Of a DNA stretch of 64,000 nt, positions 8,757 to 17,738 are shown one piece after another (within the stretch, counting starts at the first letter, position 1; each line of letters opens with the position of its first letter). Position numbers and translations under genes: made by a program. The stretch comes from an uncultured Collinsella sp. (lineage in GTDB: Bacteria; Actinomycetota; Coriobacteriia; Coriobacteriales; Coriobacteriaceae), in the NCBI GenBank assembly GCA_900544115.1, contig UQTW01000011.1, forward strand, positions 9,545 to 73,544, given 5' to 3'. The notes under the pieces are model-generated. The model saw nothing but the letters and a program-made list of their open reading frames with translations, was not told where the DNA came from and searched no databases.

Positions 8757-8786
8757 ATACTATCTGATTCGCTTTTGCCTTCTAAA
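8757..8786 (-). promoter_or_regulatory. candidate promoter of the aro operon
   Basis: On the minus strand, TTTAGA (-35) is followed by an 18-nt spacer and TAGTAT (-10), each matching four of six consensus bases. It would start transcription about 75 nt upstream of aroF and place the hairpin at 8713-8733 in the leader. Confidence 0.35.
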
Positions 8787-8838
8787 GTGAGCCGTTGCGC
8801 CGCGTCTTCCCCGGAATTGCAAAGCTTTTTCTTTTATT

Positions 8839-8868
8839 TTGATAGCCCGTGGTGCACTTGGGTATAAT
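8839..8868 (+). promoter_or_regulatory. promoter of tRNA-Arg
   Basis: TTGATA (-35), an 18-nt spacer and a perfect TATAAT (-10) place the start a few bases before the tRNA. It is the best sigma-70-type promoter in this part of the window, and probably also feeds the downstream ATPase by read-through. Confidence 0.8.
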
Positions 8869-8879
8869 GCCAAACGTTG

Positions 8880-8956
8880 GCCCTATTAGCTCAGGGGATT
8901 AGAGCGTCTGCCTCCGGAGCAGAAGGCCGTTGGTTCGAATCCAACATGGGGCACCA
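8880..8956 (+). tRNA. tRNA-Arg (anticodon CCG)
   Basis: A complete cloverleaf: 7-bp acceptor stem (GCCCTAT with ATGGGGC, one T-G pair), D arm AGCTCAGGGGATTAGAGC, anticodon stem TCTGC/GCAGA around loop CTCCGGA with anticodon CCG, and T arm with GGTTCGAAT. The discriminator is A and the CCA end is encoded. It decodes CGG arginine codons. Confidence 0.95.
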
Positions 8957-8967
8957 TCGAACGTGAG

Positions 8968-9001
8968 ACCGTCCGAACCTCGCATGGTCCGGGCGGTTTT
9001 T
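8968..9001 (+). terminator. intrinsic terminator after tRNA-Arg
   Basis: A 12-bp stem with one mismatch and one wobble pair (ACCGTCCGAACC with GGTCCGGGCGGT), a 6-nt loop and then TTTTT. Only about 30 nt separate it from the ATPase start. Confidence 0.85.
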
Positions 9002-9032
9002 CTTATACCGACGCGACGTGATGGGACGTGGT

Positions 9033-11756
9033 ATGGCAGCAACGGATATCGAGCGCGGACTCTCGACCGCCGAGGTCGAGGAGCGCATCGCCGCCGGTAA
9101 GATCAACCGCAACATGGAGCTCAAGACCAAGTCGGTCAAAGAGCTCATCATCGAGAACCTCTGCACGCTGTTCAATTTGATCAACGTGATCTTGGCGCTC
9201 CTGGTCATTGTGACCGGGTCGTTTAAGAACCTGACGTTTTTGTTCGTGGTGTTTCTCAATACCGCCATCGGTGTCATCCAGTCCATGCGCTCTAAGAAGA
9301 TGGTCGATAAACTCACGCTGCTGACCTCCAAGAAGGCCATCGCGGTGCGCGACGGCGCCGAGGTGGAGCTCGACCTGGACCAGATCGTGCTCGACGACAT
9401 CATCCGCCTGGGGCGCGGCGACCAGATCCCCGCTGACGCCGTGGTGGTTTCGGGCGAGGCGCTCGTGAATGAGAGCCTGCTGACGGGCGAGAGCGACCTT
9501 ATTAAGAAGCAGCCCGGTTCCGAGCTCATGAGCGGCAGCTTTATCGACTCGGGCCTGCTGCGCGCCCGCGTGATCCATGTCGGCGCCGACAACTACGTGG
9601 CTAAAATTAATAATGAGGCCAAGTACGTCAAAAAGGTCAATTCCGAGATCATGAACGCGCTTAATGCCATCGTGCGCTTTGCGAGCATCATCATGATCCC
9701 GCTCGGTTTGGCGTTGTTTGCCTCGAGTGTGAGCGAGCTGTGGGATGCCGCGGGAACCCCGGGCGATAGCGCGCTTTCGCGGTGCTTCTCCGAGCTGTTG
9801 GCTGGTCATGTGCCTTCGTCGGCGCTGCTGTCCACGGTGGGCGCCCTGCTGGGCATGATCCCGCAAGGCCTGGTGCTGCTGACCTCGTCGGTGCTCGCCA
9901 TCGCCACGGTGCGCCTGGCCCGCCGCAAGGTGCTGGCGCAGCAGCTCTACTGCATCGAGACGCTCGCTCGCGTCGACGTGCTGTGCCTGGACAAGACGGG
10001 TACCATTACCTCGGGTCGTATGGAGGTCGAGGGCACGTATCCGCTGCCGATCGAGGGCTTTGGCATGGGCGCGGGGGAGGGCGAAGCCGCCGTTCCCGTC
10101 GATACCACGGTGCTCGATTTTGCCCTGGCTAACGTGGCGCGTGCGACTTCGGCCGATGCCAACGAGACCTGCCAGGCGCTGCTCAACTATTACGCCGACC
10201 GTCCGGTCGAGGTGTCCGAGCCACTGTCGGTCATTCCGTTCTCGTCTTCCAAAAAGTGGAGCGGCGCGTCGTTTGCACAGGGCTCATATGTGATGGGTGC
10301 GGCGCAGTTTGTGCTCTCTGATCGTGCGTTTTCCCAGGTCGAGAACCGTGTCGCCGAGCTTGCCGATACCTGCCGCGTGCTCGTGGTGGCGCTCGTGGAC
10401 GGCTTTACGCCCGATGGCGATATGGTGGGCGAGGCCGAGCCCGTGGGCTTTGTGACCATCCGCGACGAGATTCGTACCTCGGCGGCCGAGACCATCGGCT
10501 ACTTTAACGAGCAGGGCGTGACCCTCAACGTGATCAGTGGCGACGACCCGCGTACGGTGTCGTCGATCGCGCGTGTGGTGGGCGTGCCGGGGGCGGACGC
10601 TTATGTGGACGCCACGACGCTCGATACGCCGGCCAAGCTCGATGCCGCAGTGGACCGCTACCATGTCTTTGGTCGTGTGACCCCGCAGCAGAAGCGCGAG
10701 CTCGTGCAAGCGCTCAAGCGCCGCGAGCACACCGTGGCCATGACGGGCGACGGCGTCAACGACGTGCTGGCGCTCAAGGAGGCCGACTGCTCCGTGGCCA
10801 TGGCAGCCGGCTCCGATGCCGCGCGCAACGTGGCCGAGATCGTACTCGTTGACAACGACTTTGCCTCGATGCCCGCCGTGGTGGCCGAGGGTCGTCGCTC
10901 CATCAACAACCTGCAGCGTTCGGCCTCGCTGTTCCTGACCAAGACGCTGTTCTCGATGGGCCTGGCGGCGCTGTGCATCGCGCTGCCGCCGTACCCTTTC
11001 GAGCCGATTCAGATGACGCTCATCAACTTCTTCTGCATCGGCGCGCCGGGCTTTGTGTTGGGCCTGGAGCCCAACAATGCTCGCGTGAAGGGGTCGTTCC
11101 TGACGAACGTGCTCAAGCGGGCACTGCCGGCGTCGATTGCGGTCATTTTGGCCGCGGCGCTCGATATCTTTGTGGCGCGCGTGTTTGGCTTTAGCCAGCT
11201 CACGCTGTCTACGATGTGCCTGCTTTCGTCGTGCGCGGCGAGCGTCAGCCTGATCTGGCGCATCTCGCAGCCTCTCACGCCCTTACGTGTGGTGCTCTTC
11301 GTGTTTGTTGTCGCTGGCATCTTGGTGGGCGTTATCGGATTCCCGGAGCTGCTGTCTATTGCCAACCTGTCGATGGGCCAGATGGTAATCTTGGCTGTCA
11401 TCGTGGTCTTTACCTGCTCGGTGTTCTTTAAGCTCGCCACGATGATGGATTCGCTCAAGCCGCGTCGTCGTCATGCCGCAACTGGTTTTGGCCGCGGTGT
11501 GCGCGTCCACCTGGGTCGCGGTGGCGGCAAGGTGAGCTCGACGGGTTCGACGGCCGAGCGTTTTGCCAAGCGCGTCGCCGCCGACATGGCGCAGCGCCGC
11601 GAAGATCGCACCGCTCGCGAGGCCGAGGCCCGCGCACTCGAGGGCGTGGCCCAGGCCCAGCCCAAGAAAAAGAAGGGTAGCGGAGCCAAGCGCTCTCGCG
11701 TAACCAAGTCCGCCCAAGGCATCAAAGTCTCGATGCCGAGCAAAAAGAAGAAGTAA
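9033..11756 (+). CDS. P-type cation-transporting ATPase, CtpE-like
   Basis: An ATP-driven cation pump of the cytoplasmic membrane, 907 aa. It has actuator motif TGES (Thr151), phosphorylation motif DKTGT (Asp320), hinge motif TGDGVND (Asp573), and transmembrane pairs before and after these. The membrane motif GMIPQGLVLLTS resembles mycobacterial CtpE, a calcium transporter, so Ca2+ is the likeliest substrate, by homology only. The C-terminus ends in a Lys-rich tail. ATG 9033 is chosen for GGGACG about 6 nt upstream; an in-frame ATG at 9021 lacks a ribosome site. No promoter fits between the tRNA terminator and the start. Confidence 0.85.
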   Translation: MAATDIERGLSTAEVEERIAAGKINRNMELKTKSVKELIIENLCTLFNLINVILALLVIVTGSFKNLTFLFVVFLNTAIGVIQSMRSKKMVDKLTLLTSKKAIAVRDGAEVELDLDQIVLDDIIRLGRGDQIPADAVVVSGEALVNESLLTGESDLIKKQPGSELMSGSFIDSGLLRARVIHVGADNYVAKINNEAKYVKKVNSEIMNALNAIVRFASIIMIPLGLALFASSVSELWDAAGTPGDSALSRCFSELLAGHVPSSALLSTVGALLGMIPQGLVLLTSSVLAIATVRLARRKVLAQQLYCIETLARVDVLCLDKTGTITSGRMEVEGTYPLPIEGFGMGAGEGEAAVPVDTTVLDFALANVARATSADANETCQALLNYYADRPVEVSEPLSVIPFSSSKKWSGASFAQGSYVMGAAQFVLSDRAFSQVENRVAELADTCRVLVVALVDGFTPDGDMVGEAEPVGFVTIRDEIRTSAAETIGYFNEQGVTLNVISGDDPRTVSSIARVVGVPGADAYVDATTLDTPAKLDAAVDRYHVFGRVTPQQKRELVQALKRREHTVAMTGDGVNDVLALKEADCSVAMAAGSDAARNVAEIVLVDNDFASMPAVVAEGRRSINNLQRSASLFLTKTLFSMGLAALCIALPPYPFEPIQMTLINFFCIGAPGFVLGLEPNNARVKGSFLTNVLKRALPASIAVILAAALDIFVARVFGFSQLTLSTMCLLSSCAASVSLIWRISQPLTPLRVVLFVFVVAGILVGVIGFPELLSIANLSMGQMVILAVIVVFTCSVFFKLATMMDSLKPRRRHAATGFGRGVRVHLGRGGGKVSSTGSTAERFAKRVAADMAQRREDRTAREAEARALEGVAQAQPKKKKGSGAKRSRVTKSAQGIKVSMPSKKKK

Positions 11757-11859
11757 CTACGCGCCCTGGCGATGTTGAATTGGTGCCTTGCTCCTGTAGG
11801 GCCGTGGCGATGTTATGCTCTAACCTCGATTATTTGAATTGCTTCGAAAAGAGGATGCC

Positions 11860-13002
11860 GTGATCTGCCCGCATTGCCTTAAGACTATCGAGGACGGCGC
11901 CTCGTTCTGCCCCTACTGCAACGCCTATGTGGGTCCGGGCGATGGTCCCGAGCACACCGAATTCGTGTTCTGTGAGGGCTGCGGTGCCCGTCTTTCTCCG
12001 CATGTTCGTACGTGCCCCAAATGCGGACGCCCCGCTCCGGGTATCCTCTCCGAGGATGCGGCAGCATCCGACCTGGCAGCGGGCCGCACGGCGGGCTTTC
12101 CGCGCCTAACGCAAGAGCAGATCGATACCGAGGTGCCGCATGCGCCGGCCTCTGCCGCTGCGGTGCTTTCGGACGCCGCCGACCCCAATGAGACCTGCGT
12201 GCTGCCAGCTTTCGATAAGGATTTCGGTATCCCCAAGGTCGATATTCCCACGCCCGTTTCCCTGCATGACGATGCTCAAAAACCCAAGCGCAAGGTGCAC
12301 CCCGACGAGGACGCCTATCACAAGCATAAGCGTCATATTCCCAAGCCGCTCATTATCATCGCGGTCCTTGCCGTCGTGTGCGGTGGTGCCTATTGGTTCG
12401 TGACGACCGATCCCATGGGTGTTATGCCTGGCTTCTACGACCAGTTTGGCCAAGCTGCACAAACCACCTTCCCCACGCGTCAAAAGGGCGAGGCGACTGA
12501 GGACGATACCAAGCAGGGCGATTCTGCCGAGGTGGTTCAGGAAGAAACCGTGCTCACCGATGATCAGCTCTATACCAGGCTCGACGGTCTGTATCAGACC
12601 ATCGTGTCCTACGCTGACGAGGACCAGATCGGCGAGGTCATCGATTCCTTTAACAACGGTTATCTCCGAACGCCGCTGTCCACCCGTCAGGAGCTGTCGC
12701 AGAGTGCCTACGCCCTGCGCGACCAGATCAAAAAGACGCAAGATGAGCTCAACAACCTGAAAGTACAGGACGATACGGTCTATGCGGATGACATCGCCCA
12801 CTTAAAGCAGCTTGCCGAGTGGATGTATGAGCGCGTCGACGTGATCTGCCAGAGCTGGGATATCTCGCTGGCCATTCCCGATGGCGAGTCGATGAGTTCC
12901 CACCAAAGCGAGATCCTGGCGCCCATCGCGCAGGGCGGCAACAGCGCGCTGAACCAGTACGATGCCAATGTGGGTTCCTGGAAGCCGCAGCAGCGTTCCT
13001 AA
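11860..13002 (+). CDS. zinc-ribbon membrane protein of unknown function
   Basis: Not assigned to a named family. The first 70 residues hold two zinc ribbons with four CxxC pairs (CPHC, CPYC, CEGC, CPKC). A polar linker follows, then one transmembrane helix at about 164-183, and an outer domain of about 200 residues with helical, Gln/Asp-rich sequence. This suggests a cytosolic metal-binding sensor or scaffold joined to an extracytoplasmic helical domain. GTG 11860 is preferred because GAGG ends 5 nt upstream; a TTG at 11839 is the alternative. It ends about 40 nt before the promoter of the cyclophilin gene. Confidence 0.7.
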   Translation: MICPHCLKTIEDGASFCPYCNAYVGPGDGPEHTEFVFCEGCGARLSPHVRTCPKCGRPAPGILSEDAAASDLAAGRTAGFPRLTQEQIDTEVPHAPASAAAVLSDAADPNETCVLPAFDKDFGIPKVDIPTPVSLHDDAQKPKRKVHPDEDAYHKHKRHIPKPLIIIAVLAVVCGGAYWFVTTDPMGVMPGFYDQFGQAAQTTFPTRQKGEATEDDTKQGDSAEVVQEETVLTDDQLYTRLDGLYQTIVSYADEDQIGEVIDSFNNGYLRTPLSTRQELSQSAYALRDQIKKTQDELNNLKVQDDTVYADDIAHLKQLAEWMYERVDVICQSWDISLAIPDGESMSSHQSEILAPIAQGGNSALNQYDANVGSWKPQQRS

Positions 13003-13040
13003 AATTAGTTCGCCATAGTCGGCATAACCTACGTGCGCAA

Positions 13041-13070
13041 TTGATGTAAACCCGTGCTTATTGCTACAAT
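13041..13070 (+). promoter_or_regulatory. promoter of the cyclophilin-TPR genes
   Basis: TTGATG, an 18-nt spacer and TACAAT, about 35 nt upstream of the cyclophilin start. This is a good match to the sigma-70 consensus. Confidence 0.6.
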
Positions 13071-13109
13071 TCGTACAAATATGCTTTAAACGCACGAGGA
13101 AGGAACCAC

Positions 13110-13652
13110 ATGTTTGGTTTTAAGAAAGAGCTCTACACGCCCGAGTATCAGCTTGTCGGCGACGAGTGCGCCGTAATCGAGACGTCGAAGGGTACCATCA
13201 AGGTCAAGTTTGACGGCGAGGGCGCTCCCATTCATGTCGCGAACTTCTGCGAGCTTTCCACGATGGGCTTCTATGATGGCCTTAAGTTCCATCGCTATGT
13301 GCCCGGTTTTGTTATCCAGGGCGGCGACCCCAATACCCGCGACATGTCCGGCGCCGACGTCGCTGCCGGTCTTGAGGGCCCCGACGGTATGCCCGGTACC
13401 GGTGGCCCCGGCTACTGCATCAAGGGCGAGTTTGCCACCAATCCGCGCAACAGCCATGTCGATGGCGCCCTTGCCATGGCACGCTCCATGGACCCCGATT
13501 CCGCGGGTTCGCAGTTCTACTTCTGCCTGGGTGCCCAGCATAACCTCGATTCCGGTTACACCGTCTTTGGTACCACGGTCGAGGGTCTCGATGTGATTTC
13601 GCAGCTGCGTGCCGGCGACGAGATCGTCCATGTCGAGATCGTTCACGAGTAA
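13110..13652 (+). CDS. peptidyl-prolyl cis-trans isomerase, cyclophilin type
   Basis: Catalyses proline isomerisation during protein folding. Its 180 aa contain the cyclophilin core: FHRYVPGFVIQGGDP (catalytic Arg in FHR), GYCIKGEF, ALAMARSMDPDSAGSQFYFCLG and YTVFGTTVEGLDV. No signal peptide or lipobox is visible, so it is cytoplasmic. AGGAAGGA precedes the ATG. The TPR gene begins 11 nt downstream, so the two are probably co-transcribed. Confidence 0.92.
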   Translation: MFGFKKELYTPEYQLVGDECAVIETSKGTIKVKFDGEGAPIHVANFCELSTMGFYDGLKFHRYVPGFVIQGGDPNTRDMSGADVAAGLEGPDGMPGTGGPGYCIKGEFATNPRNSHVDGALAMARSMDPDSAGSQFYFCLGAQHNLDSGYTVFGTTVEGLDVISQLRAGDEIVHVEIVHE

Positions 13653-13663
13653 AGGGGACTTCC

Positions 13664-14968
13664 TTGAATAGCCAGCTGATCCAACAGGGCCGCGCCGCTT
13701 ACCGCGCGGGTGATTTTTCTGCTGCAGCCCAGATGCTTGGGGCGGCAAAGACTCCCGATGAGATTATGGGCGAGGCCGATCACCTTCGTGGCAACGCCTT
13801 GATGCACCTGGGCATGTATGCCGAGGCCGCCGAGGCCTATGCCGCCGCCCTCAACGACGGTACCTACGGCAAGCGCGGCGCGCTGCTCACCAACCGCGGC
13901 AAGGCGCTCGCCGCCGTGGGCGACTACACGACGGCCGCTCAGGCTTTCTCTGCCGCTACGCAGGATGCTTCCTATGCCACGCCGTTCAAGGCCTATCTGG
14001 GCCTGGGCAATGCGCTGTTCCAGTCGGGCGACTATGCCAACGCGGGAACCGCCTTCCGTCAGGCTGCCATCGACGGCGCCAATCCGGCTCCTGCCGCCGC
14101 ACTCGGCGAGCTCGGTCGTTGCTTCATTAAGCTCGGCCGTCCGGCGGATGCCGTGGAGACTTACCGCACGGCTATCGACTTTGCCGGCCCCCGCGACGAC
14201 ACGCGTGCGCTCAACGCCGGCATGGGTCAGGCGCTTTCTGCCGCCGGCCGTCCCTCCGACGCACTCGACGCCTTTAATGCCGCTACTGCCGATGGCATCT
14301 ACCAGCTCACCTCCGAGCAGGCCGATGAGCTTGCCCGCGTGCAGGATTCGCTTGCCGCGCTGTCTGCCCAGACGGCTATGGCCACGGCTCCGGCGCCCGC
14401 GATGGACGCTCCTGCCGTCGATCCGCTCGATCCTACGGGCGCGACCGGTCAGTTTATGCCTGATCCCTCGGACACCGGCTTCTTTACGCTGTCCGAGTCC
14501 GAGATGGTCCAGCAGGACCGTCAGGATCGTAAGCAGGCCAAGGTCCGTCGTCGCCATCGCCATACGGGTCTCAAAGTCTTCATCGTGCTGCTTCTGCTTA
14601 TTTTGATCGCCGCGGGCGGTCTGGGCTTTGCCTACACGCGCGGCTTTGGCTTCCCGTCTCAGGAGTCTGTCGTTACCGATCTGTTCCAGGCTGCCGGCGA
14701 CGGTGACGCCGCAAAGGCCGAGTCTTGCCTGGCCTCGAGCCTGTCCGAGGACGCTAAGTCGATGATCATCTCCTCGATTCCGCAGGGCGCCACCGTGTCC
14801 GTCGAGGGCATGGATCAGTCCATGACCGAGACGACCGCCAAGGTGAAGGCATCGCTGTCCAAGGGCGGCGAGCAGGAGTACACCGTCAAATTCGTGCGCT
14901 CCGATAACCATATCGGCTGGGCCGTTTCTTCGCTCGATATGGATTTCTCGGCTGCTGACAACCAGTAG
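13664..14968 (+). CDS. TPR-repeat membrane protein
   Basis: A 434-aa protein of unknown function. Residues 1 to about 240 are tetratricopeptide-like helical pairs rich in Ala, Gly and Asp, likely cytosolic and protein-binding. A basic stretch (KVRRRHRHTG) leads to one transmembrane helix at about 302-325, then an outer domain of about 110 residues resembling small lipoprotein/DUF4878-like folds. The TTG start has AAAGGGG 8 nt upstream. It sits immediately before mreB, so a link to the cell envelope is possible, but a hairpin separates the two. Confidence 0.75.
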   Translation: MNSQLIQQGRAAYRAGDFSAAAQMLGAAKTPDEIMGEADHLRGNALMHLGMYAEAAEAYAAALNDGTYGKRGALLTNRGKALAAVGDYTTAAQAFSAATQDASYATPFKAYLGLGNALFQSGDYANAGTAFRQAAIDGANPAPAAALGELGRCFIKLGRPADAVETYRTAIDFAGPRDDTRALNAGMGQALSAAGRPSDALDAFNAATADGIYQLTSEQADELARVQDSLAALSAQTAMATAPAPAMDAPAVDPLDPTGATGQFMPDPSDTGFFTLSESEMVQQDRQDRKQAKVRRRHRHTGLKVFIVLLLLILIAAGGLGFAYTRGFGFPSQESVVTDLFQAAGDGDAAKAESCLASSLSEDAKSMIISSIPQGATVSVEGMDQSMTETTAKVKASLSKGGEQEYTVKFVRSDNHIGWAVSSLDMDFSAADNQ

Positions 14969-14990
14969 TGACCTTATGGGATTTAGCTTT

Positions 14991-15023
14991 GCCCGGCGCT
15001 TCACCGCAAGTGAGGTGCCGGGC
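14991..15023 (+). terminator. 14-bp hairpin between the TPR gene and mreB
   Basis: Arms 14991-15004 and 15010-15023 pair along their whole length with two G-T pairs and loop CGCAA. No U run follows, so it is a weak terminator or an RNA-stabilising hairpin. TTGCGC just downstream could serve as a -35 element for mreB, though no clear -10 was found. Confidence 0.5.
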
Positions 15024-15083
15024 TTGCGCTAGTATGATGAGCTAGTAGTTTTCCAGCAATCATCCAACACATCAGGAGTTGCG

Positions 15084-16127
15084 TTGTTTTCTTTGATGGA
15101 TATGTTCTTCGGTAGCTATGCGGGCGATCTTGCCATCGACCTCGGCACCGCAAATACGCTTGTCTCCGTGCGCGGCAAGGGCATCGTCATTCGCGAGCCC
15201 TCCGTTGTCGCCATCGACAAGAACGACGAGCGCATCTTGGCTGTCGGTATCGAGGCAAAGCGCATGCTCGGCCGTACGCCCGGCAACATCGTGGCCGTTC
15301 GTCCCCTGAAGGACGGCGTCATCGCTGACTTCGATGTTACCGAGGCCATGCTTCGATACTTTATCGACAAGGCGTCCGAGAAGCGCTATCCGTGGACTCC
15401 GCGTCCGCGTGTTGTCGTCTGCGTTCCCTCCGGCGTCACGTCGGTCGAGAAGCGCGCTGTCTTTGAGGCCACGATCCAGGCCGGTGCCCGCCAGGCCTAT
15501 CTGATCGAAGAGCCCATGGCGGCTGCCATCGGCGCCGACCTGCCCGTCGAGGAACCCACCGGCTCCATGGTCATCGACATCGGTGGCGGTACCACCGAGG
15601 TTGCCGTTATCGCTATGGGCGGCATCGTCGTCTCGCAGTCCATCCGTATTGCCGGCGACGAGTTCGATCAGGCCATCCTCACGCACGTTCGTGATGCCTA
15701 CAACCTGGCCATCGGCGAGCGTACGGCAGAGGACATCAAGATCAAGGTCGGCTCCGCCGTGCCGCTCAAGGACGAGCTCGACGTCGAGGTCAACGGCCGC
15801 GACGTGATCACCGGTCTGCCCAAGACCGTGCGCATCGAGAGCGAGGAGATTCGTCGCGCGCTCAACAAGCCGCTCGACGAGATGGCCAAGGCCGTCAAGG
15901 ACGCACTCGACGCTACGCCTCCCGATCTTGCCTCGGACCTTATGTACTACGGCATTTTGCTGACCGGTGGCGGCGCGCTGCTGCGCGGTCTCGACGTGCG
16001 CCTGCGCGATGAGACCGGCGTTTCGGTCAACGTCAGCCCCACGGCGCTCGATAACGTTGTTAACGGCTGTGCCCGCGTGCTCGAGGCCAATGCGTTTGAT
16101 GGCGGCTTCGTCCAGACCAATGCTTAA
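15084..16127 (+). CDS. mreB: rod shape-determining protein MreB
   Basis: Bacterial actin that positions lateral cell-wall synthesis under the membrane. The 347 aa match the family. Actin-fold nucleotide motifs are present: IDLGTANTL (phosphate 1), DIGGGTTEVAVI (phosphate 2) and TGGGALLRGL (adenosine). The TTG start has AGGAG 5 nt upstream; the in-frame ATG at 15096 is too far from it. It heads the mreB-mreC-mreD-PBP-rodA elongation cluster. Confidence 0.95.
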   Translation: MFSLMDMFFGSYAGDLAIDLGTANTLVSVRGKGIVIREPSVVAIDKNDERILAVGIEAKRMLGRTPGNIVAVRPLKDGVIADFDVTEAMLRYFIDKASEKRYPWTPRPRVVVCVPSGVTSVEKRAVFEATIQAGARQAYLIEEPMAAAIGADLPVEEPTGSMVIDIGGGTTEVAVIAMGGIVVSQSIRIAGDEFDQAILTHVRDAYNLAIGERTAEDIKIKVGSAVPLKDELDVEVNGRDVITGLPKTVRIESEEIRRALNKPLDEMAKAVKDALDATPPDLASDLMYYGILLTGGGALLRGLDVRLRDETGVSVNVSPTALDNVVNGCARVLEANAFDGGFVQTNA

Positions 16128-16148
16128 TTTCCAAAAGGTGGATTCCAT

Positions 16149-17147
16149 TTGGCACGATCTTCGGGTTTCTCCACAAATCTGAATACCAAGCGACAATCAA
16201 CGGGTATGCGCCCGTTGATTGTTTTCAGCCTGATTTCGGTGTTGCTGCTCACGTTTTATATTCGTGAGGGCGAGGCCGGGCCGATTCATGCCGTGCGTTC
16301 GGGCGTGACGACGATTACCTCGCCGGTGCGTTTTCTGGGCTCGGCTGTGGCGGCTCCCTTCAATGCGATCGGTAACGTGTTCTCTAACCTTACGGCGTCA
16401 CAGGACACGCTTGACGAGCTTAAGAAGCAAAACGAGGAACTGACCTCTAAGGTTGCCGAGCTCTCCGAGGCTCAAAAGACCGCCGAGCGACTGGAGGGGC
16501 TGGTCGGCCTGCAGTCGACCTACAACCTCAAATCAACCGCAGCTCGTATCGTCGGCGCTTCGGGCGATGCCTGGACCTCGACCGTCACCATCGATAAGGG
16601 TTCTGCCGACGGTCTTACCATCAACATGCCTGTGACGAGTTCTGCCGGTGTCATAGGCCAGATTATCGAGGTCTCGGCCAAGACGTCCACCGTGCGCCTG
16701 ATTGGCGATGAGAACTCGGGCGTGTCCGCCATGGTGCAGGACACGCGCGCCCAGGGTATGCTGCAGGGTCAGGCTGACGGCACGCTGCGTCTTGAGTATG
16801 TGAGCGTCGATTCCGACGTTAAGGTTGGCGACATCATCGTGACCTCGGGCATTGGCGGTGTGTTCCCCAAGGGTCTACCGCTCGGCACCGTCTCGTCTGT
16901 TGAGAAATCGGCTAACGACGTGTACTACACCATTGTGGTGCGCGCCCAGACCACGGCCGAGAACAACGAGGAGGTGCTGGTCATTACCTCGCTGACCGAC
17001 GAACAGTCGGCCTCGGATGAGGACGTGAACACGGCCAACAGCACGCCGCAGGGAACGTCGCGCGATGCTGCGACCAAGACGAAGGACGAGAGCCCGGATG
17101 ACAGTTCCGACACGTCCGAGACGACCGATTCCGGCTCGAGCGAATAG
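16149..17147 (+). CDS. mreC: rod shape-determining protein MreC
   Basis: Membrane-anchored scaffold of the elongasome that contacts PBPs outside the membrane. It has 332 aa: a short cytosolic start, a transmembrane helix at about 22-41, a coiled coil at about 78-115 (DELKKQNEELTSKVAELSE), then the double beta-barrel domain with VGDIIVTSGIGGVFPKGLPLG. The last 50 residues are a Ser/Thr/Asp-rich tail not needed for the fold. The TTG start has AAAGGTGG upstream. mreD follows within a few bases. Confidence 0.93.
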   Translation: MARSSGFSTNLNTKRQSTGMRPLIVFSLISVLLLTFYIREGEAGPIHAVRSGVTTITSPVRFLGSAVAAPFNAIGNVFSNLTASQDTLDELKKQNEELTSKVAELSEAQKTAERLEGLVGLQSTYNLKSTAARIVGASGDAWTSTVTIDKGSADGLTINMPVTSSAGVIGQIIEVSAKTSTVRLIGDENSGVSAMVQDTRAQGMLQGQADGTLRLEYVSVDSDVKVGDIIVTSGIGGVFPKGLPLGTVSSVEKSANDVYYTIVVRAQTTAENNEEVLVITSLTDEQSASDEDVNTANSTPQGTSRDAATKTKDESPDDSSDTSETTDSGSSE

Positions 17148-17158
17148 GGGGCATGTCC

Positions 17159-17725
17159 ATGGATCTACACGAGCAGGGGATGAGCTCCCGTACGTTTGTA
17201 ATCGCCGCCATTGTGTGCGTGCTGCTGCAGGCAGGCCTGGCACCGCAGATCTCCATTGCGGGCGGTCGCGTCAACTTTATGATTATCCTGGTGTGCCTAA
17301 GCGTGTTCTCGGGCGACCCGACCCGTGCCGTCGTGTGCGGTTTTTGCAGCGGCTTGTTCTATGACCTTTCCGCTGCCGTGCCGGTGGGCGTTATGTCGCT
17401 CCTGCTGACTGTGGGTTCTTTTGCCCTGGTGCATAGCGCTGCCGGTCAGACGGGCGGTACCCCGAGTGCGCGCGGCATCACTGTGGGCGCCTTCGCGTTC
17501 GTCATTAATGTGATCTACAGCATCATCTTGCTGTTTATGGGTTTGGAGACGAGCTTTGTCGTGGCGATCTTCGGCCATGCGCTGCCGTCTTCGATCCTGA
17601 CGGGCCTGGTTGCCATTCCGTTTTTGATGTCCGGCGTCGTGCCGCAGTCCGGTTATGGATTCTCCGCACGTGGCGGACGCCAGACGGGCATGCGCTTTAA
17701 GCCCAAGACCCGTAAGCTCAAATAG
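17159..17725 (+). CDS. mreD: rod shape-determining protein MreD
   Basis: Small polytopic partner of MreC and the elongation PBP. It has 188 aa with five or six hydrophobic segments and the pattern typical of MreD (RVNFMIILVCLSVFSG, GFCSGLFYDL). ATG 17159 is chosen because GGGGG lies 7 nt upstream; ATG 17153 is only one base from it. The PBP gene starts 13 nt downstream. Confidence 0.88.
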   Translation: MDLHEQGMSSRTFVIAAIVCVLLQAGLAPQISIAGGRVNFMIILVCLSVFSGDPTRAVVCGFCSGLFYDLSAAVPVGVMSLLLTVGSFALVHSAAGQTGGTPSARGITVGAFAFVINVIYSIILLFMGLETSFVVAIFGHALPSSILTGLVAIPFLMSGVVPQSGYGFSARGGRQTGMRFKPKTRKLK

Positions 17726-17738
17726 GGGAGGCTCGTAG

